Part shown: one piece after another, positions 45,937-54,391 of the stretch
Layout: each line of letters opens with the position of its first letter
Numbering within the stretch: the stretch's first letter is position 1
Assembly (NCBI GenBank): GCA_016790285.1
Contig: JAEUPJ010000016.1
Span: forward strand, 1 to 64,000
Source: Roseateles sp.
GTDB taxonomy: Bacteria > Pseudomonadota > Gammaproteobacteria > Burkholderiales > Burkholderiaceae_C
Reading direction: 5' to 3'
DNA length: 64,000 nt
Notes under the pieces: model-generated
Seen by the model: only the letters and a program-made list of their open reading frames with translations
Databases searched by the model: none
What the model was told of the DNA's origin: nothing
Program-made: the position numbers and the translations under genes

Positions 45937-47768
45937 CCCTCCTGCGCCTGCTGGCCGCCGTGCTGCTCTGCCTCATGGGGCCTGCCCATGCCGACCCGCT
46001 GCGCCCGCCGCTGTTGCTGACCGCCCGCACCGCCACGCAGAGCCTCGGCGGCGACTGGACCTACTCCAAGGACCTCTACCGCACCGGTCTCACGGACATC
46101 AACGGCTGGGTGGCCAAGTCGCGCATGCAGCGCTTTCGCGATGTGGACGTCGCGCAGGCCGAGGCCCGCGGCGGCGCCGAGTTCTTCGAGTACGACCTGG
46201 ACCGCGGGCCCGTCATGCAGTTGCCTGGCGCCTGGAATGCGGCAGTGCCCGAGCTGCGCTACTACGACGGCCTGATCTGGTTCCAGCGCCGTTTCGACGC
46301 CCCGCCCGCGTCTGCCGCGGTGCGCAGCTTCCTGCGCTTCGAGGCCGTGAACTACCGCGCCGTCGTGCACCTCAACGGCCGCGAGGTGGGGCGGCACGAG
46401 GGCGGCTTCACGCCCTTCGTCATCGAGGTAACGCAAGCCCTGCGCGAGCGCGGCAACCGGCTCGTGGTGGGCGTGGACTCGCGGCATGACGCGCAGAGCA
46501 TCCCCGGCGAGATCACCGACTGGGACCTGTACGGCGGCATCACCCGCCCCGTCAGCTTCATCCAGACCCCCGCCACCTTCATCGACGACGCCACGCTGCG
46601 GCTGACTGACGCCGGGCGCCTCGTGGGCGAGGTGCAGCTCGACGGCCCTGCGGCCGCAGGCCAGCCGGTGCGCGTGCACATCAGCGCGCTCGGCCTCACG
46701 CTCCAGGCACGCACCGACGCGCAGGGCGTCGCACGCCTGGACGCGCCGGCACCGGCGGCCCTGCAACGCTGGTCGCCCGAGTCGCCCACGCTGTACGACG
46801 TGCGCTTCGAGGCTGGCGCCGACCGGCTGCGAGAGCGCATCGGGTTCCGGACGATTGCCGTGCGCGGCGCCGAGATCCTGCTCAACGGCCAGCCCGTCTT
46901 CCTGCGCGGTGTGTCGCTGCACGAGGAGGAATTCGGCGACAACCCCGCCCGGCGCCTGGACGACGCGGCGGCACGCCGGCTGCTCGCCGAGGTCAAGCAG
47001 GGCCTGCACGGCAACTATGTGCGCCTGTCGCACTACCCGCACAGCGAGGCCATGCTGCGCGCCGCCGACGAGCTCGGGCTGCTGGTGTGGAGCGAGATCC
47101 CCGTCTACTGGACCGTGGACTGGGACAACCCCGCCGTGCTCGACAAGGCCCAGCGCATGCAGGCCGAGACGATCTACCGCGACCGCAACCGCGCCGCCCT
47201 CATCCTGTGGAGCATCGGCAACGAGACGCCGGTGGCGGACAACCGCACGCGCTTTCACGCCGTGCTCGCCGAGACGGTGCGGGCCCTGGACCCGAGCCGT
47301 CTCGTGAGTGCTGCGCTGCTGGTGGCGCGCGAGGGCGACACCCTGCGCATTGCCGACCCGCTGCTGGCGCAACTGGACGTCGTCGCCGTCAACACCTACG
47401 CCGGCTGGTATGGCAGCGACACGCTGGACGCCGTGCGCCGCCTGCGCTGGGATGTGCCCGCGGCCAAGCCGCTGCTGTTCTCGGAGTTCGGTGCCGACGC
47501 ACTGGCCGGCTTTCATGATCCGGATGCACGGCGCAAGTTCTCGGAGGAGTACCAGGCCGACTACTACCGCGCCACACTCGCCATGGCCGCGACCGTGCCG
47601 ACGCTGCGGGGCCTCTCGCCCTGGGTGCTGAAGGACTTCCGCTCGCCGCGCCGCGAGCACCCCGTCTACCAAAATGGCTGGAACCGCAAGGGCCTGCTGT
47701 CCGAGACGGGCCGGCGCAAGCTGGCCTTCGACGTGCTGGCCGAGCACTACCGCCAGATCCGGCGCTGA
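45927..47768 (+). CDS. Exported GH2 hydrolase, beta-glucuronidase/beta-galactosidase type
   Basis: A 613-residue secreted enzyme (signal peptide ending PAHA) with the compact three-domain GH2 layout: sugar-binding sandwich (about 30-210, with SLGGDWTY and LPGAWNAAVPELRYYDGLIWFQRRF), Ig-like domain, and barrel from about 310. Candidate acid/base is Glu433 (ILWSIGNETP) and nucleophile Glu520 (LFSEFGAD). The sequence YDGLIWFQRRF and the short form recall beta-glucuronidases, which would fit glucuronate-capped side chains, but beta-galactosidase is not excluded. It is much shorter than the GH2 at 22923-25343 and not a recent duplicate. Confidence 0.85.
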   Translation: MPLTLLRLLAAVLLCLMGPAHADPLRPPLLLTARTATQSLGGDWTYSKDLYRTGLTDINGWVAKSRMQRFRDVDVAQAEARGGAEFFEYDLDRGPVMQLPGAWNAAVPELRYYDGLIWFQRRFDAPPASAAVRSFLRFEAVNYRAVVHLNGREVGRHEGGFTPFVIEVTQALRERGNRLVVGVDSRHDAQSIPGEITDWDLYGGITRPVSFIQTPATFIDDATLRLTDAGRLVGEVQLDGPAAAGQPVRVHISALGLTLQARTDAQGVARLDAPAPAALQRWSPESPTLYDVRFEAGADRLRERIGFRTIAVRGAEILLNGQPVFLRGVSLHEEEFGDNPARRLDDAAARRLLAEVKQGLHGNYVRLSHYPHSEAMLRAADELGLLVWSEIPVYWTVDWDNPAVLDKAQRMQAETIYRDRNRAALILWSIGNETPVADNRTRFHAVLAETVRALDPSRLVSAALLVAREGDTLRIADPLLAQLDVVAVNTYAGWYGSDTLDAVRRLRWDVPAAKPLLFSEFGADALAGFHDPDARRKFSEEYQADYYRATLAMAATVPTLRGLSPWVLKDFRSPRREHPVYQNGWNRKGLLSETGRRKLAFDVLAEHYRQIRR

Positions 47769-47794
47769 CGCGCGCCCTCACCCCACTCGCCGCC

Positions 47795-50185
47795 ATGACA
47801 CGCTCCTCCCGCCGCCAGTGGCTCAAGCAACAGGCCGCCCAGGCCAGCCTCGTCACGCTGGCCCTGCCCGGCGTGTCGAGCGCAGCGATGGCGCAGACGA
47901 CCGCGCCTGCCGCCGAGCCACCGCCGCTGCGCCTGTGGTACCGCCGGCCAGCCGATGAATGGACGCAGGCTTTGCCGGTCGGCAACGGGCGGCTGGCGGC
48001 CATGGTGTTCGGCGGCATCCACACCGAACGGCTGCAGCTCAACGAGTGCAGCTTCTTCGCCGGCGGGCCCTACGACACCACCAACCCCAAGGCCCGCGAA
48101 GGCCTGCCGAAGGTGCGCGAGCTGGTCTTCGCCGGCCGTTATGCCGACGCCGAGAAGCTCGCCAACGAGACGCTGCTGGGCCGCCCCACGGGGCAGATGG
48201 CCTATCAGCCCCTGGCCGAGCTGCTGCTGGTGTTCCCGGGCCTGGAGAACGCGCGCGGCTACGAGCGCAGCCTGGACCTGGACGAGGCGGTGGCCAGCAC
48301 CCGCTTCCAGACCGGCTCGACGTCACACGTGCGCGAGGTCTATGTCTGCGCGGCTGACCAGGTCATCGTCGCGCGCCTGGCCGGTGACAAGCCGCGCGCC
48401 GTCACGGTGGACGTGACGCTCACGGCGCCGCATGCGCAGCAGCAGGGCCGCGAGGGCGGGCACACGGTCTGGGTGTCGGGCGTCAGCCCCACGCAGCAAG
48501 GTGTCGAGGGGCGGCTGCCTTTCGAATGCAGGCTGCAGGCCGTCACCCGCGGCGGCAAGGTGGTCGCCCGCGAGGGCGGCCTGCAGATCCAGGGCGCCGA
48601 CGAGGCCTGGCTCGTGATTGCAGGGGCCACCGGCTACCGACGCTTCGACGACATCTCCGGCGACCCCGTGGCCGCCAACCGCGGCGCACTCGCCGCCGCC
48701 ATCGCCCGCGGCCCGGAGGCCTTGCGGCAGGCGCACCGCGAGGCCCACCAGGCGCTGTTCCGCCGCGTGGCCGTCGACCTCGGCCAAGGGCCGCTCGGCG
48801 CGCTGCCGACAGACGAGCGCATCGCCCGCTTCGGCGAAGGCCAGGACCCTGGGCTGGCGGCGCTGTACGTGCAGTACGGGCGCTACCTGCTGCTGTCGAG
48901 CTCGCGGCCGGGCACGCGCTTTCCCGCCAACCTGCAGGGCATCTGGAACGAGAAGGTCAACCCGTCGTGGGGGTCCAAATGGACCATCAACATCAACACG
49001 GAGATGAACTACTGGCCCGCCGAGCTGACGAACCTCGGCGAGACCGTGGAGCCGCTGTTCGCGATGGTGGAAGACCTCGCCGTGACCGGCGCGCGGGTGG
49101 CGCGCGCGATGTACGACGCCCCCGGCTGGGTGGCCTTTCACAACACCGACGGCTGGCGCGTGGCCGCCCCCACCGACGGCGCGAAATGGGGCCTGTGGCC
49201 GATGGGCGGCGTGTGGCTCGTCAACACGCTGTGGCAGAGCTGGCTCTTCCGCCGCGACGAAGCCCTGCTGCGCCGCCTGTACCCGCTGATGAAGGGCGCG
49301 GCCGAGTTCCAGCTCGCCACGCTGGTGCAGGACCCGAAGAGCGGCTTCATGGTCACCAACCCCAGCGTGTCGCCGGAGAACACCCACCCCTTCGGATCCT
49401 CCGTCGTGGCGGGCCCCGCGATGGACAGCCAGCTGCTGCGCGACCTCTTCGCCCACGCCGCCGAGGCCGCCCGCGAGCTGCGCATCGACCGCCCCTTCGA
49501 GCGCGCCTGCCTGGCCATGCGCGAGCGCCTGGCGCCTGACCGCATCGGTGCGGCCGGGCAGCTGCAGGAGTGGCAGGAAGACTGGGACCTGCAGGCGCCC
49601 GAGCTGCAGCACCGGCACGTGTCCCACCTCTACGCGCTGTACCCGTCCGAGCAGATCACGCCGCAGGACACCGCGGCACTCGCCGCCGCAGCGCGCAACG
49701 TCATGGTTCGCCGGGGCGACGACACGACCGGCTGGGGCATCGGCTGGCGCATCAACCTGTGGGCGCGCCTGAAGGACGGCGCCCAGGCCTACGCCACGCT
49801 GCAGCGCCTGCTGCACCCGCGGCGCAGCTACCCCAACCTGTTCGACGCCCACCCGCCGTTCCAGATCGACGGCAACTTCGGCGGTGCGGCGGGCATCTGC
49901 GAGATGCTGCTGCAAAGCCACCGCGGGCGCATCGAACTGCTGCCCGCGCTGCCGCCCGCGTGGCCGCAGGGCCGGGTGTCGGGCCTGCGGGCCCGCGGCG
50001 GCTTCGAGATCGACATCGCCTGGCAGGATGGCGAGGTGCAGCGCGTGCGCCTGCACGCCCACACGGGTGGCAGCACCGAGCTGCGCTGGCGCGGTGGCGC
50101 GCTGCGGCTGAAGCTCGCCACCGGCCAGAGCGCACGGCTTGAGCGCCGCAACGGCCAACTGCAACGCCTGGAGACCTCCACTTGA
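47795..50185 (+). CDS. Exported GH95 alpha-L-fucosidase/alpha-L-galactosidase
   Basis: A 796-residue protein with an RR-containing leader (SSRRQWLKQQAAQASLVTLALPG) that looks Tat-dependent. Domains are an N-terminal beta domain (LWYRRPADEWTQALPVGNGRLAAMVFGG), helical linker, and (alpha/alpha)6 barrel with NLQGIWNEKVNPSWGSKWTININTEMNYWPAEL. Asn399 and Asn401 there correspond to the Asn pair that activates water in the family. HVSHLYALYPSEQITP and IDGNFGGAAGICEMLLQSH are also conserved. GH95 enzymes remove alpha-L-fucose or alpha-L-galactose; in pectin either sugar can decorate side chains. It is followed with a TTGA overlap by GH43. Confidence 0.92.
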   Translation: MTRSSRRQWLKQQAAQASLVTLALPGVSSAAMAQTTAPAAEPPPLRLWYRRPADEWTQALPVGNGRLAAMVFGGIHTERLQLNECSFFAGGPYDTTNPKAREGLPKVRELVFAGRYADAEKLANETLLGRPTGQMAYQPLAELLLVFPGLENARGYERSLDLDEAVASTRFQTGSTSHVREVYVCAADQVIVARLAGDKPRAVTVDVTLTAPHAQQQGREGGHTVWVSGVSPTQQGVEGRLPFECRLQAVTRGGKVVAREGGLQIQGADEAWLVIAGATGYRRFDDISGDPVAANRGALAAAIARGPEALRQAHREAHQALFRRVAVDLGQGPLGALPTDERIARFGEGQDPGLAALYVQYGRYLLLSSSRPGTRFPANLQGIWNEKVNPSWGSKWTININTEMNYWPAELTNLGETVEPLFAMVEDLAVTGARVARAMYDAPGWVAFHNTDGWRVAAPTDGAKWGLWPMGGVWLVNTLWQSWLFRRDEALLRRLYPLMKGAAEFQLATLVQDPKSGFMVTNPSVSPENTHPFGSSVVAGPAMDSQLLRDLFAHAAEAARELRIDRPFERACLAMRERLAPDRIGAAGQLQEWQEDWDLQAPELQHRHVSHLYALYPSEQITPQDTAALAAAARNVMVRRGDDTTGWGIGWRINLWARLKDGAQAYATLQRLLHPRRSYPNLFDAHPPFQIDGNFGGAAGICEMLLQSHRGRIELLPALPPAWPQGRVSGLRARGGFEIDIAWQDGEVQRVRLHAHTGGSTELRWRGGALRLKLATGQSARLERRNGQLQRLETST

Positions 50186-51207
50186 CCCCCCTGCGCCTGA
50201 CCCGCCGCACGCTGCTCGGCAGCAGCCTGCTCGCGGCCACCCTGCCCGCCGCCGCCCAGGGCCCCGCGACCTGGCCCAACCCCCTCGTTGCGCAGCGGGC
50301 CGACCCGCACGTGGGGCGCCACGACGGCTGGGTCTACCTCATGGCCACCGTGCCCGAGTACGACCGGCTGGAGTTGCGCCGCGCCCGCAGCGTGGCCGGC
50401 CTGGCCACGGCCGAGGCGCAGGTGGTGTGGCGGCGCCATGAGCGCGGCCCCATGAGCCGCCACATCTGGGCGCCGGAGCTGCACCGCATCGACGACCGCT
50501 GGTTCATCTACTTCAGCGCGGGCGAAGCGCAGGAGCCCTGGAAGATCCGCCTGTGGGTGCTGGAGAACACGGCCGCCGACCCCACGCAGGGCACGTGGCT
50601 GGAGCGCGGCCAGGTCAAGACCGCGTGGGAGACCTTCACGCTGGACGCCACCGTCTTCGAGCACCGCGGCCAGCGCTACATGGCCTGGGCCCAGACCGAC
50701 CCGGCCGCGGGCAACCACAGCACCGACATCTACCTCTCCCGCATGGCCAGCCCCACCACCCTGGCCGGCCCGCAGGTGCGCCTCACGCGGCCGGAGTACG
50801 CCTGGGAGCGGGTGCGCCACCAGGTCAACGAAGCGCCGGCCGTGCTGGTGCATGGCGGGCGCGTCTTCATGACCTACTCCGCGGCCGGCACCGGCGCCGA
50901 GTACTGCCTGGGCCTGCTGTGGGCCGACGCGGCCGCCGACCTGCTGGACCCGGCCAGCTGGCGCAAGTCCCCCGGCCCGGTGTTCACGAGCAACGCCGAG
51001 CAGGGCATCTATGGCCCCGGCCACAACAGCTTCCTCACCGAGCCCGACGGCACGGTGCTCAACGTCTACCACGCGCGCAACTACCGCGACATCGCCGGCG
51101 ACCCGCTGAAGGACACCGGCCGCGCCACGCGCGTGCAACCCGTGCGCTTCACCGCCGACGGCATGCCCGACTTCGGCCTGCCGCTGCGCGAGACGGCCCG
51201 CCCATGA
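50182..51207 (+). CDS. Exported GH43 glycosidase (probable alpha-L-arabinofuranosidase)
   Basis: A 341-residue five-bladed propeller enzyme. The expected start is the TTG at 50182, overlapping the GH95 stop as TTGA; it gives a leader with twin arginine (LTRRTLLGSSLLAATLPAAAQ). Candidate catalytic residues are Asp41 (QRADPHVGRHDGWVYL), Asp155 (TLDATVF) and Glu217 (VNEAPAVLV). IWAPELHRIDDRWFIYFSAGE is the usual GH43 blade 2 motif. It probably removes arabinose from arabinan or arabinogalactan chains. An ATGA overlap couples it to the next gene. Confidence 0.88.
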   Translation: MTPLRLTRRTLLGSSLLAATLPAAAQGPATWPNPLVAQRADPHVGRHDGWVYLMATVPEYDRLELRRARSVAGLATAEAQVVWRRHERGPMSRHIWAPELHRIDDRWFIYFSAGEAQEPWKIRLWVLENTAADPTQGTWLERGQVKTAWETFTLDATVFEHRGQRYMAWAQTDPAAGNHSTDIYLSRMASPTTLAGPQVRLTRPEYAWERVRHQVNEAPAVLVHGGRVFMTYSAAGTGAEYCLGLLWADAAADLLDPASWRKSPGPVFTSNAEQGIYGPGHNSFLTEPDGTVLNVYHARNYRDIAGDPLKDTGRATRVQPVRFTADGMPDFGLPLRETARP

Positions 51208-52064
51208 CGGTCATCGCGCTCAGCGCTGGCGCTCCCAACGTCCTGGACGGCATCGCGCCCGACCGCGTCTGCCGCCAGCCGACGCGGGCGGAGCTGCATG
51301 CCTACCTCGCCCCGACACCCGCACGCGGGCGCGCCCTCGTCTACGCGGGCGGCGGCTACCTGCAGCTCATGCACGACAAGGAGGGCGTGGAGGTCGCGCA
51401 GTGGCTCAACACACTGGGGCTGGACACCTATGTGCTGCTGCACCGCCTGCCCGGGCAGGCTGGCCAGCCGGCCGACATCGCCCTGCACGACGGGCTGCTG
51501 GCGCTGGACCACCTCGCAGGCCTCACGCCGCTGCCGCTGCTGCACGTGGGGCTGTCGTCGGGCGGCCACCTGGCCGGCGTGATGGCCTGCCAGCGGGAGA
51601 GTGCGGGCGCCGTCATCGCCTACGCGCCGCTCAACGCCAACCACCGTGACCACAAGGCCCCTGCCGGCAAGCCCGACTACCCGCCGCCCGAGAAGCAGGC
51701 CTTCTACGACGCCTGGCCCATCGGCATCGCGACCGAGCCCCACGGCCTGCCGCGCTGCCCGGTGTTCCTGGCCTACGCGCTGCACGACCCCATCGTCCCG
51801 GTGGACCATGCGCTGAACCTGCTCAAGGCTGCGCAGGCCCACGCGCTGGACGTGGAGGCCCATGTCTTCCCGCAGGCCGAGCACGGCTTCGCGCTGCGCG
51901 CGCTGGACGGCACGCACGGCCAGTGGCCGGCGCTCGCGGCACGCTGGCTGGACACCCGTCTGGGCGCCGCGCGGAGCGGTTACGCTGCGCACCCTGACGA
52001 ACCACACGCCCCGCATGCTGGAAGCCATCAACACCTGGAGCGACTACCGGACCAAGGTCCGTGA
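51204..52064 (+). CDS. Alpha/beta hydrolase, probable carbohydrate esterase
   Basis: A 286-residue hydrolase with no clear signal peptide. The triad is visible as Ser in GLSSGGHLAG, Asp in LHDPIVPVDHALN and His in PQAEHGFAL; VYAGGGYLQL supplies the oxyanion-hole glycines. It resembles the hormone-sensitive lipase/acetyl-xylan esterase type (BD-FAE-like) often found with hemicellulases and pectinases. The ATGA overlap with GH43 makes deacylation of imported oligosaccharides likely. The last 17 residues run over the start of the next gene, and the final segment ([14 protein letters not shown]) looks non-conserved, so the natural stop may be a recent extension. Confidence 0.78.
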   Translation: MTVIALSAGAPNVLDGIAPDRVCRQPTRAELHAYLAPTPARGRALVYAGGGYLQLMHDKEGVEVAQWLNTLGLDTYVLLHRLPGQAGQPADIALHDGLLALDHLAGLTPLPLLHVGLSSGGHLAGVMACQRESAGAVIAYAPLNANHRDHKAPAGKPDYPPPEKQAFYDAWPIGIATEPHGLPRCPVFLAYALHDPIVPVDHALNLLKAAQAHALDVEAHVFPQAEHGFALRALDGTHGQWPALAARWLDTRLGAARSGYAAHPDEPHAPHAGSHQHLERLPDQGP

Positions 52065-52875
52065 GTTCGACGCCGTGCTGGAGCACGGCAAGGCCGTAGC
52101 CGCTGCGTGGGCCGGCGCGCCGCTCACCACGCCGCGGGCCAGTTATGGCGAGCAGATCTTCGTCAAGCTGCTGGCCCACTGCATCGCGCTGCGCCGCCTT
52201 GCACCCGACCCGATGCAGTCCGTGCCTCGGGAGCTGTGGGACCTTCCCTCGATGAGCGCCTTGGCGCGCTGCGTCATCGAGGCGTTCGACGCCTTCGAAT
52301 ACGTCGCGGGTCATGTCGTGACCGAGTCTGAGCGGAGCTTTCGCATCCGGCTGTGGGAGCTGCACGACGCCACACGGCGGCTGAAGATCCTGGCGGCCAT
52401 CGGCGCGGACGACCCGGCCATCGAGGGCATCCGCGCCGATGCGCGCCGGCTGCAGCAGGGGCTGGAGACGCACGAGGTCATGGCCGCCCTGCCCGCCGAG
52501 CTGCAGGCCGAGCTGCGCCGGCGCTTCACGCGCGACGACCCGCCGGCCTTTCACCTCAACCAGCGCCAGCGCTGTGTGCTCAGCGGCATCGACGCGGACT
52601 TGTATCAGAGCGCCACCATGCAGCTTTCGCAGCATGTGCATACGCTGCCGTTCTCCGTACACCAACTGATGCAGTTCCAGGCTGGAAGCCCAGAGGCACT
52701 GCGCTTGCTTAGCCAACCTCTGGTTTTTGCGCTGCCGTTTCTGGCACGCACGATCCAGACTGCATCAACGCTGATGCCCATCAGCGCCCCCGAACCGCCC
52801 AGCCGTACGGCACGCACCATGCAGGTCTGGCGCGCCGTGGTCGAGGCGGCCCAGGCCGTCAAGGCAGCACGTTGA
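52015..52875 (+). CDS. Hypothetical helical protein, 286 residues
   Basis: I do not recognise this family. The protein is soluble, apparently helical throughout, with no signal peptide or membrane helix: [25 protein letters not shown] at the start and [24 protein letters not shown] at the end. It overlaps the esterase gene by 50 bp in another frame and converges with the DUF1593 gene by 17 bp. Nothing in it suggests carbohydrate binding; it may be an older resident gene into which the operon runs. Coding support comes from uninterrupted length and typical codon use. Confidence 0.6.
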   Translation: MLEAINTWSDYRTKVREFDAVLEHGKAVAAAWAGAPLTTPRASYGEQIFVKLLAHCIALRRLAPDPMQSVPRELWDLPSMSALARCVIEAFDAFEYVAGHVVTESERSFRIRLWELHDATRRLKILAAIGADDPAIEGIRADARRLQQGLETHEVMAALPAELQAELRRRFTRDDPPAFHLNQRQRCVLSGIDADLYQSATMQLSQHVHTLPFSVHQLMQFQAGSPEALRLLSQPLVFALPFLARTIQTASTLMPISAPEPPSRTARTMQVWRAVVEAAQAVKAAR

Positions 52876-54289
52876 CGATCACGCGTCGGTAGCGGGTGAG
52901 ACGGGGTTTGCCGTGGTCGGTCACGGCCAGGATGAGATGCAGCGTGCCCGTGCCCGGTGGCATGGCCCCTTGGGCCGGCACCACGAAGGACGCCTCCGGC
53001 TGGTCGAACCCGCGGATCTCGATGGGCTGGCCTGAGCGGCCGCTGGCCACGGTGAAGCTGCCCGCCTCGACATAGGCAAACCATTCATAGGAAAGCGCGT
53101 CGCCATCGGGGTCCCGGGAGCCGGCGGCGCTCAGGCGCACGGTCTCGCCACGCCGGGCCGTCAGCACCTCGGCATGGCCGAGTTGCGGCACCGGCGGATG
53201 GTTGGCGCGCTCGCGCGGCAGCACGGTCCAGTCCATGCGTGCGGCGAAGTCGTTCTGCACGGCGCTGCGCCAGCGCCACAGCGTCGCGTGGTTGCTGGTA
53301 TGCCAGCGCCCGTCCACGCCACGCACCTCGTCAATGGCATCCGTCCACAGCGGGCGGGTCTCGGCCTCGGCATGCCACTTCTGCCGCCGGGGCGTGTAGA
53401 GCTCGTACCGCCCACCCCAACCGCCCCAATCGGGCCGCTCGGGCACGTTCAGCCCGTTGTCCAAGAGGCCGAGGAAGCTCGGCGTGTCGCCTTCCATCAT
53501 GTACTCGATGTGCGGGTACTGCGCGCCCAGCGGCCCCTTGTTGCGCCGGATGAAGCGGTCGCCCCAGGCGTTGTCGACGAGGCTGGCATCGGCACCCGCG
53601 AAGCGGCCGTGGAAGTGGTCGCCCCCCATCGCCGCCCAGGTCGCGAAGTGATAGGCCCCGCCGGCGTGGTAGCCCGGGCTGGCGATGTAGAAGAGCCCGG
53701 GAAAGGTCTTGCGGATCCACGGCCCGGAGTCGTCCTGGTCGGAGATGGTGTAGACGCGCAGCTTCGCGACAAACGCCGCCAGCGCCTCGGGCGAGCGCGT
53801 GGCGCGCACCTTCCACAGCGCCTGCGCGAGCACGTTCGGGCCGCCCCAGACGGGCACCCACAACGGTCGCGGGTCGGGCCGGTCGGCCGCGGCAATCAAC
53901 GCGTCGGAACCGGGCGAGTCCATGCCCTCGCCCACCGCCTTCAGGCCGAAGTCGGCCCGGCCTTCGCTGACGGCCGCCAGCAGCTGCTCCACGGCCGGGT
54001 AGCCCGGCTCGTGCTTCAGCAGGTTGGGCTGCACCTGACCGTAGGCGGCCAGGATCTCCCGGATGCGCCAGGCGGCCGTCTTGCGCGGCTGGTGCACGGA
54101 GGTCGTCGCGACCAGGCCCTCGATGTCGAACTGGTTGGCATAGACCAGCAACCGCACCAACGACTGCGCATCGTCGGGCTCGTTCTCGATGTCGGTCAGC
54201 ACGAAGAGGCGAACCTTGTCCGCCGCCTGCACGGGCAAGGCCAGCGTGCAGGCGAGCACGGCGAGAGCGATCAGGCGCGAGAGCTTCAT
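52859..54289 (-). CDS. Exported DUF1593 (nucleoside hydrolase-like) protein
   Basis: A 476-residue secreted protein (signal peptide ending PVQAA). The N-terminal domain (about 25-320) has the nucleoside-hydrolase-like fold: [23 protein letters not shown] with an Asp cluster, then [19 protein letters not shown] and [23 protein letters not shown]. The C-terminal part (about 380-476) is an Ig-like domain ([21 protein letters not shown]). DUF1593 proteins are common in pectin and cellulose loci, but their substrate is not known to me; the fold suggests ribose- or furanose-type glycoside cleavage. It is transcribed alone, divergent from the DUF5060 gene. Confidence 0.83.
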   Translation of the reverse strand: MKLSRLIALAVLACTLALPVQAADKVRLFVLTDIENEPDDAQSLVRLLVYANQFDIEGLVATTSVHQPRKTAAWRIREILAAYGQVQPNLLKHEPGYPAVEQLLAAVSEGRADFGLKAVGEGMDSPGSDALIAAADRPDPRPLWVPVWGGPNVLAQALWKVRATRSPEALAAFVAKLRVYTISDQDDSGPWIRKTFPGLFYIASPGYHAGGAYHFATWAAMGGDHFHGRFAGADASLVDNAWGDRFIRRNKGPLGAQYPHIEYMMEGDTPSFLGLLDNGLNVPERPDWGGWGGRYELYTPRRQKWHAEAETRPLWTDAIDEVRGVDGRWHTSNHATLWRWRSAVQNDFAARMDWTVLPRERANHPPVPQLGHAEVLTARRGETVRLSAAGSRDPDGDALSYEWFAYVEAGSFTVASGRSGQPIEIRGFDQPEASFVVPAQGAMPPGTGTLHLILAVTDHGKPRLTRYRRVIVNVLP

Positions 54290-54391
54290 GGCGTTCAGAC
54301 GAAGAGTCAGCAGCAGCAGTCCGTGGCAGTATGCGGTCGGCCCTGCAGGCCAGCCCTTCGGTATTCAACAAGCATCCACGAGGAGAGAGGC

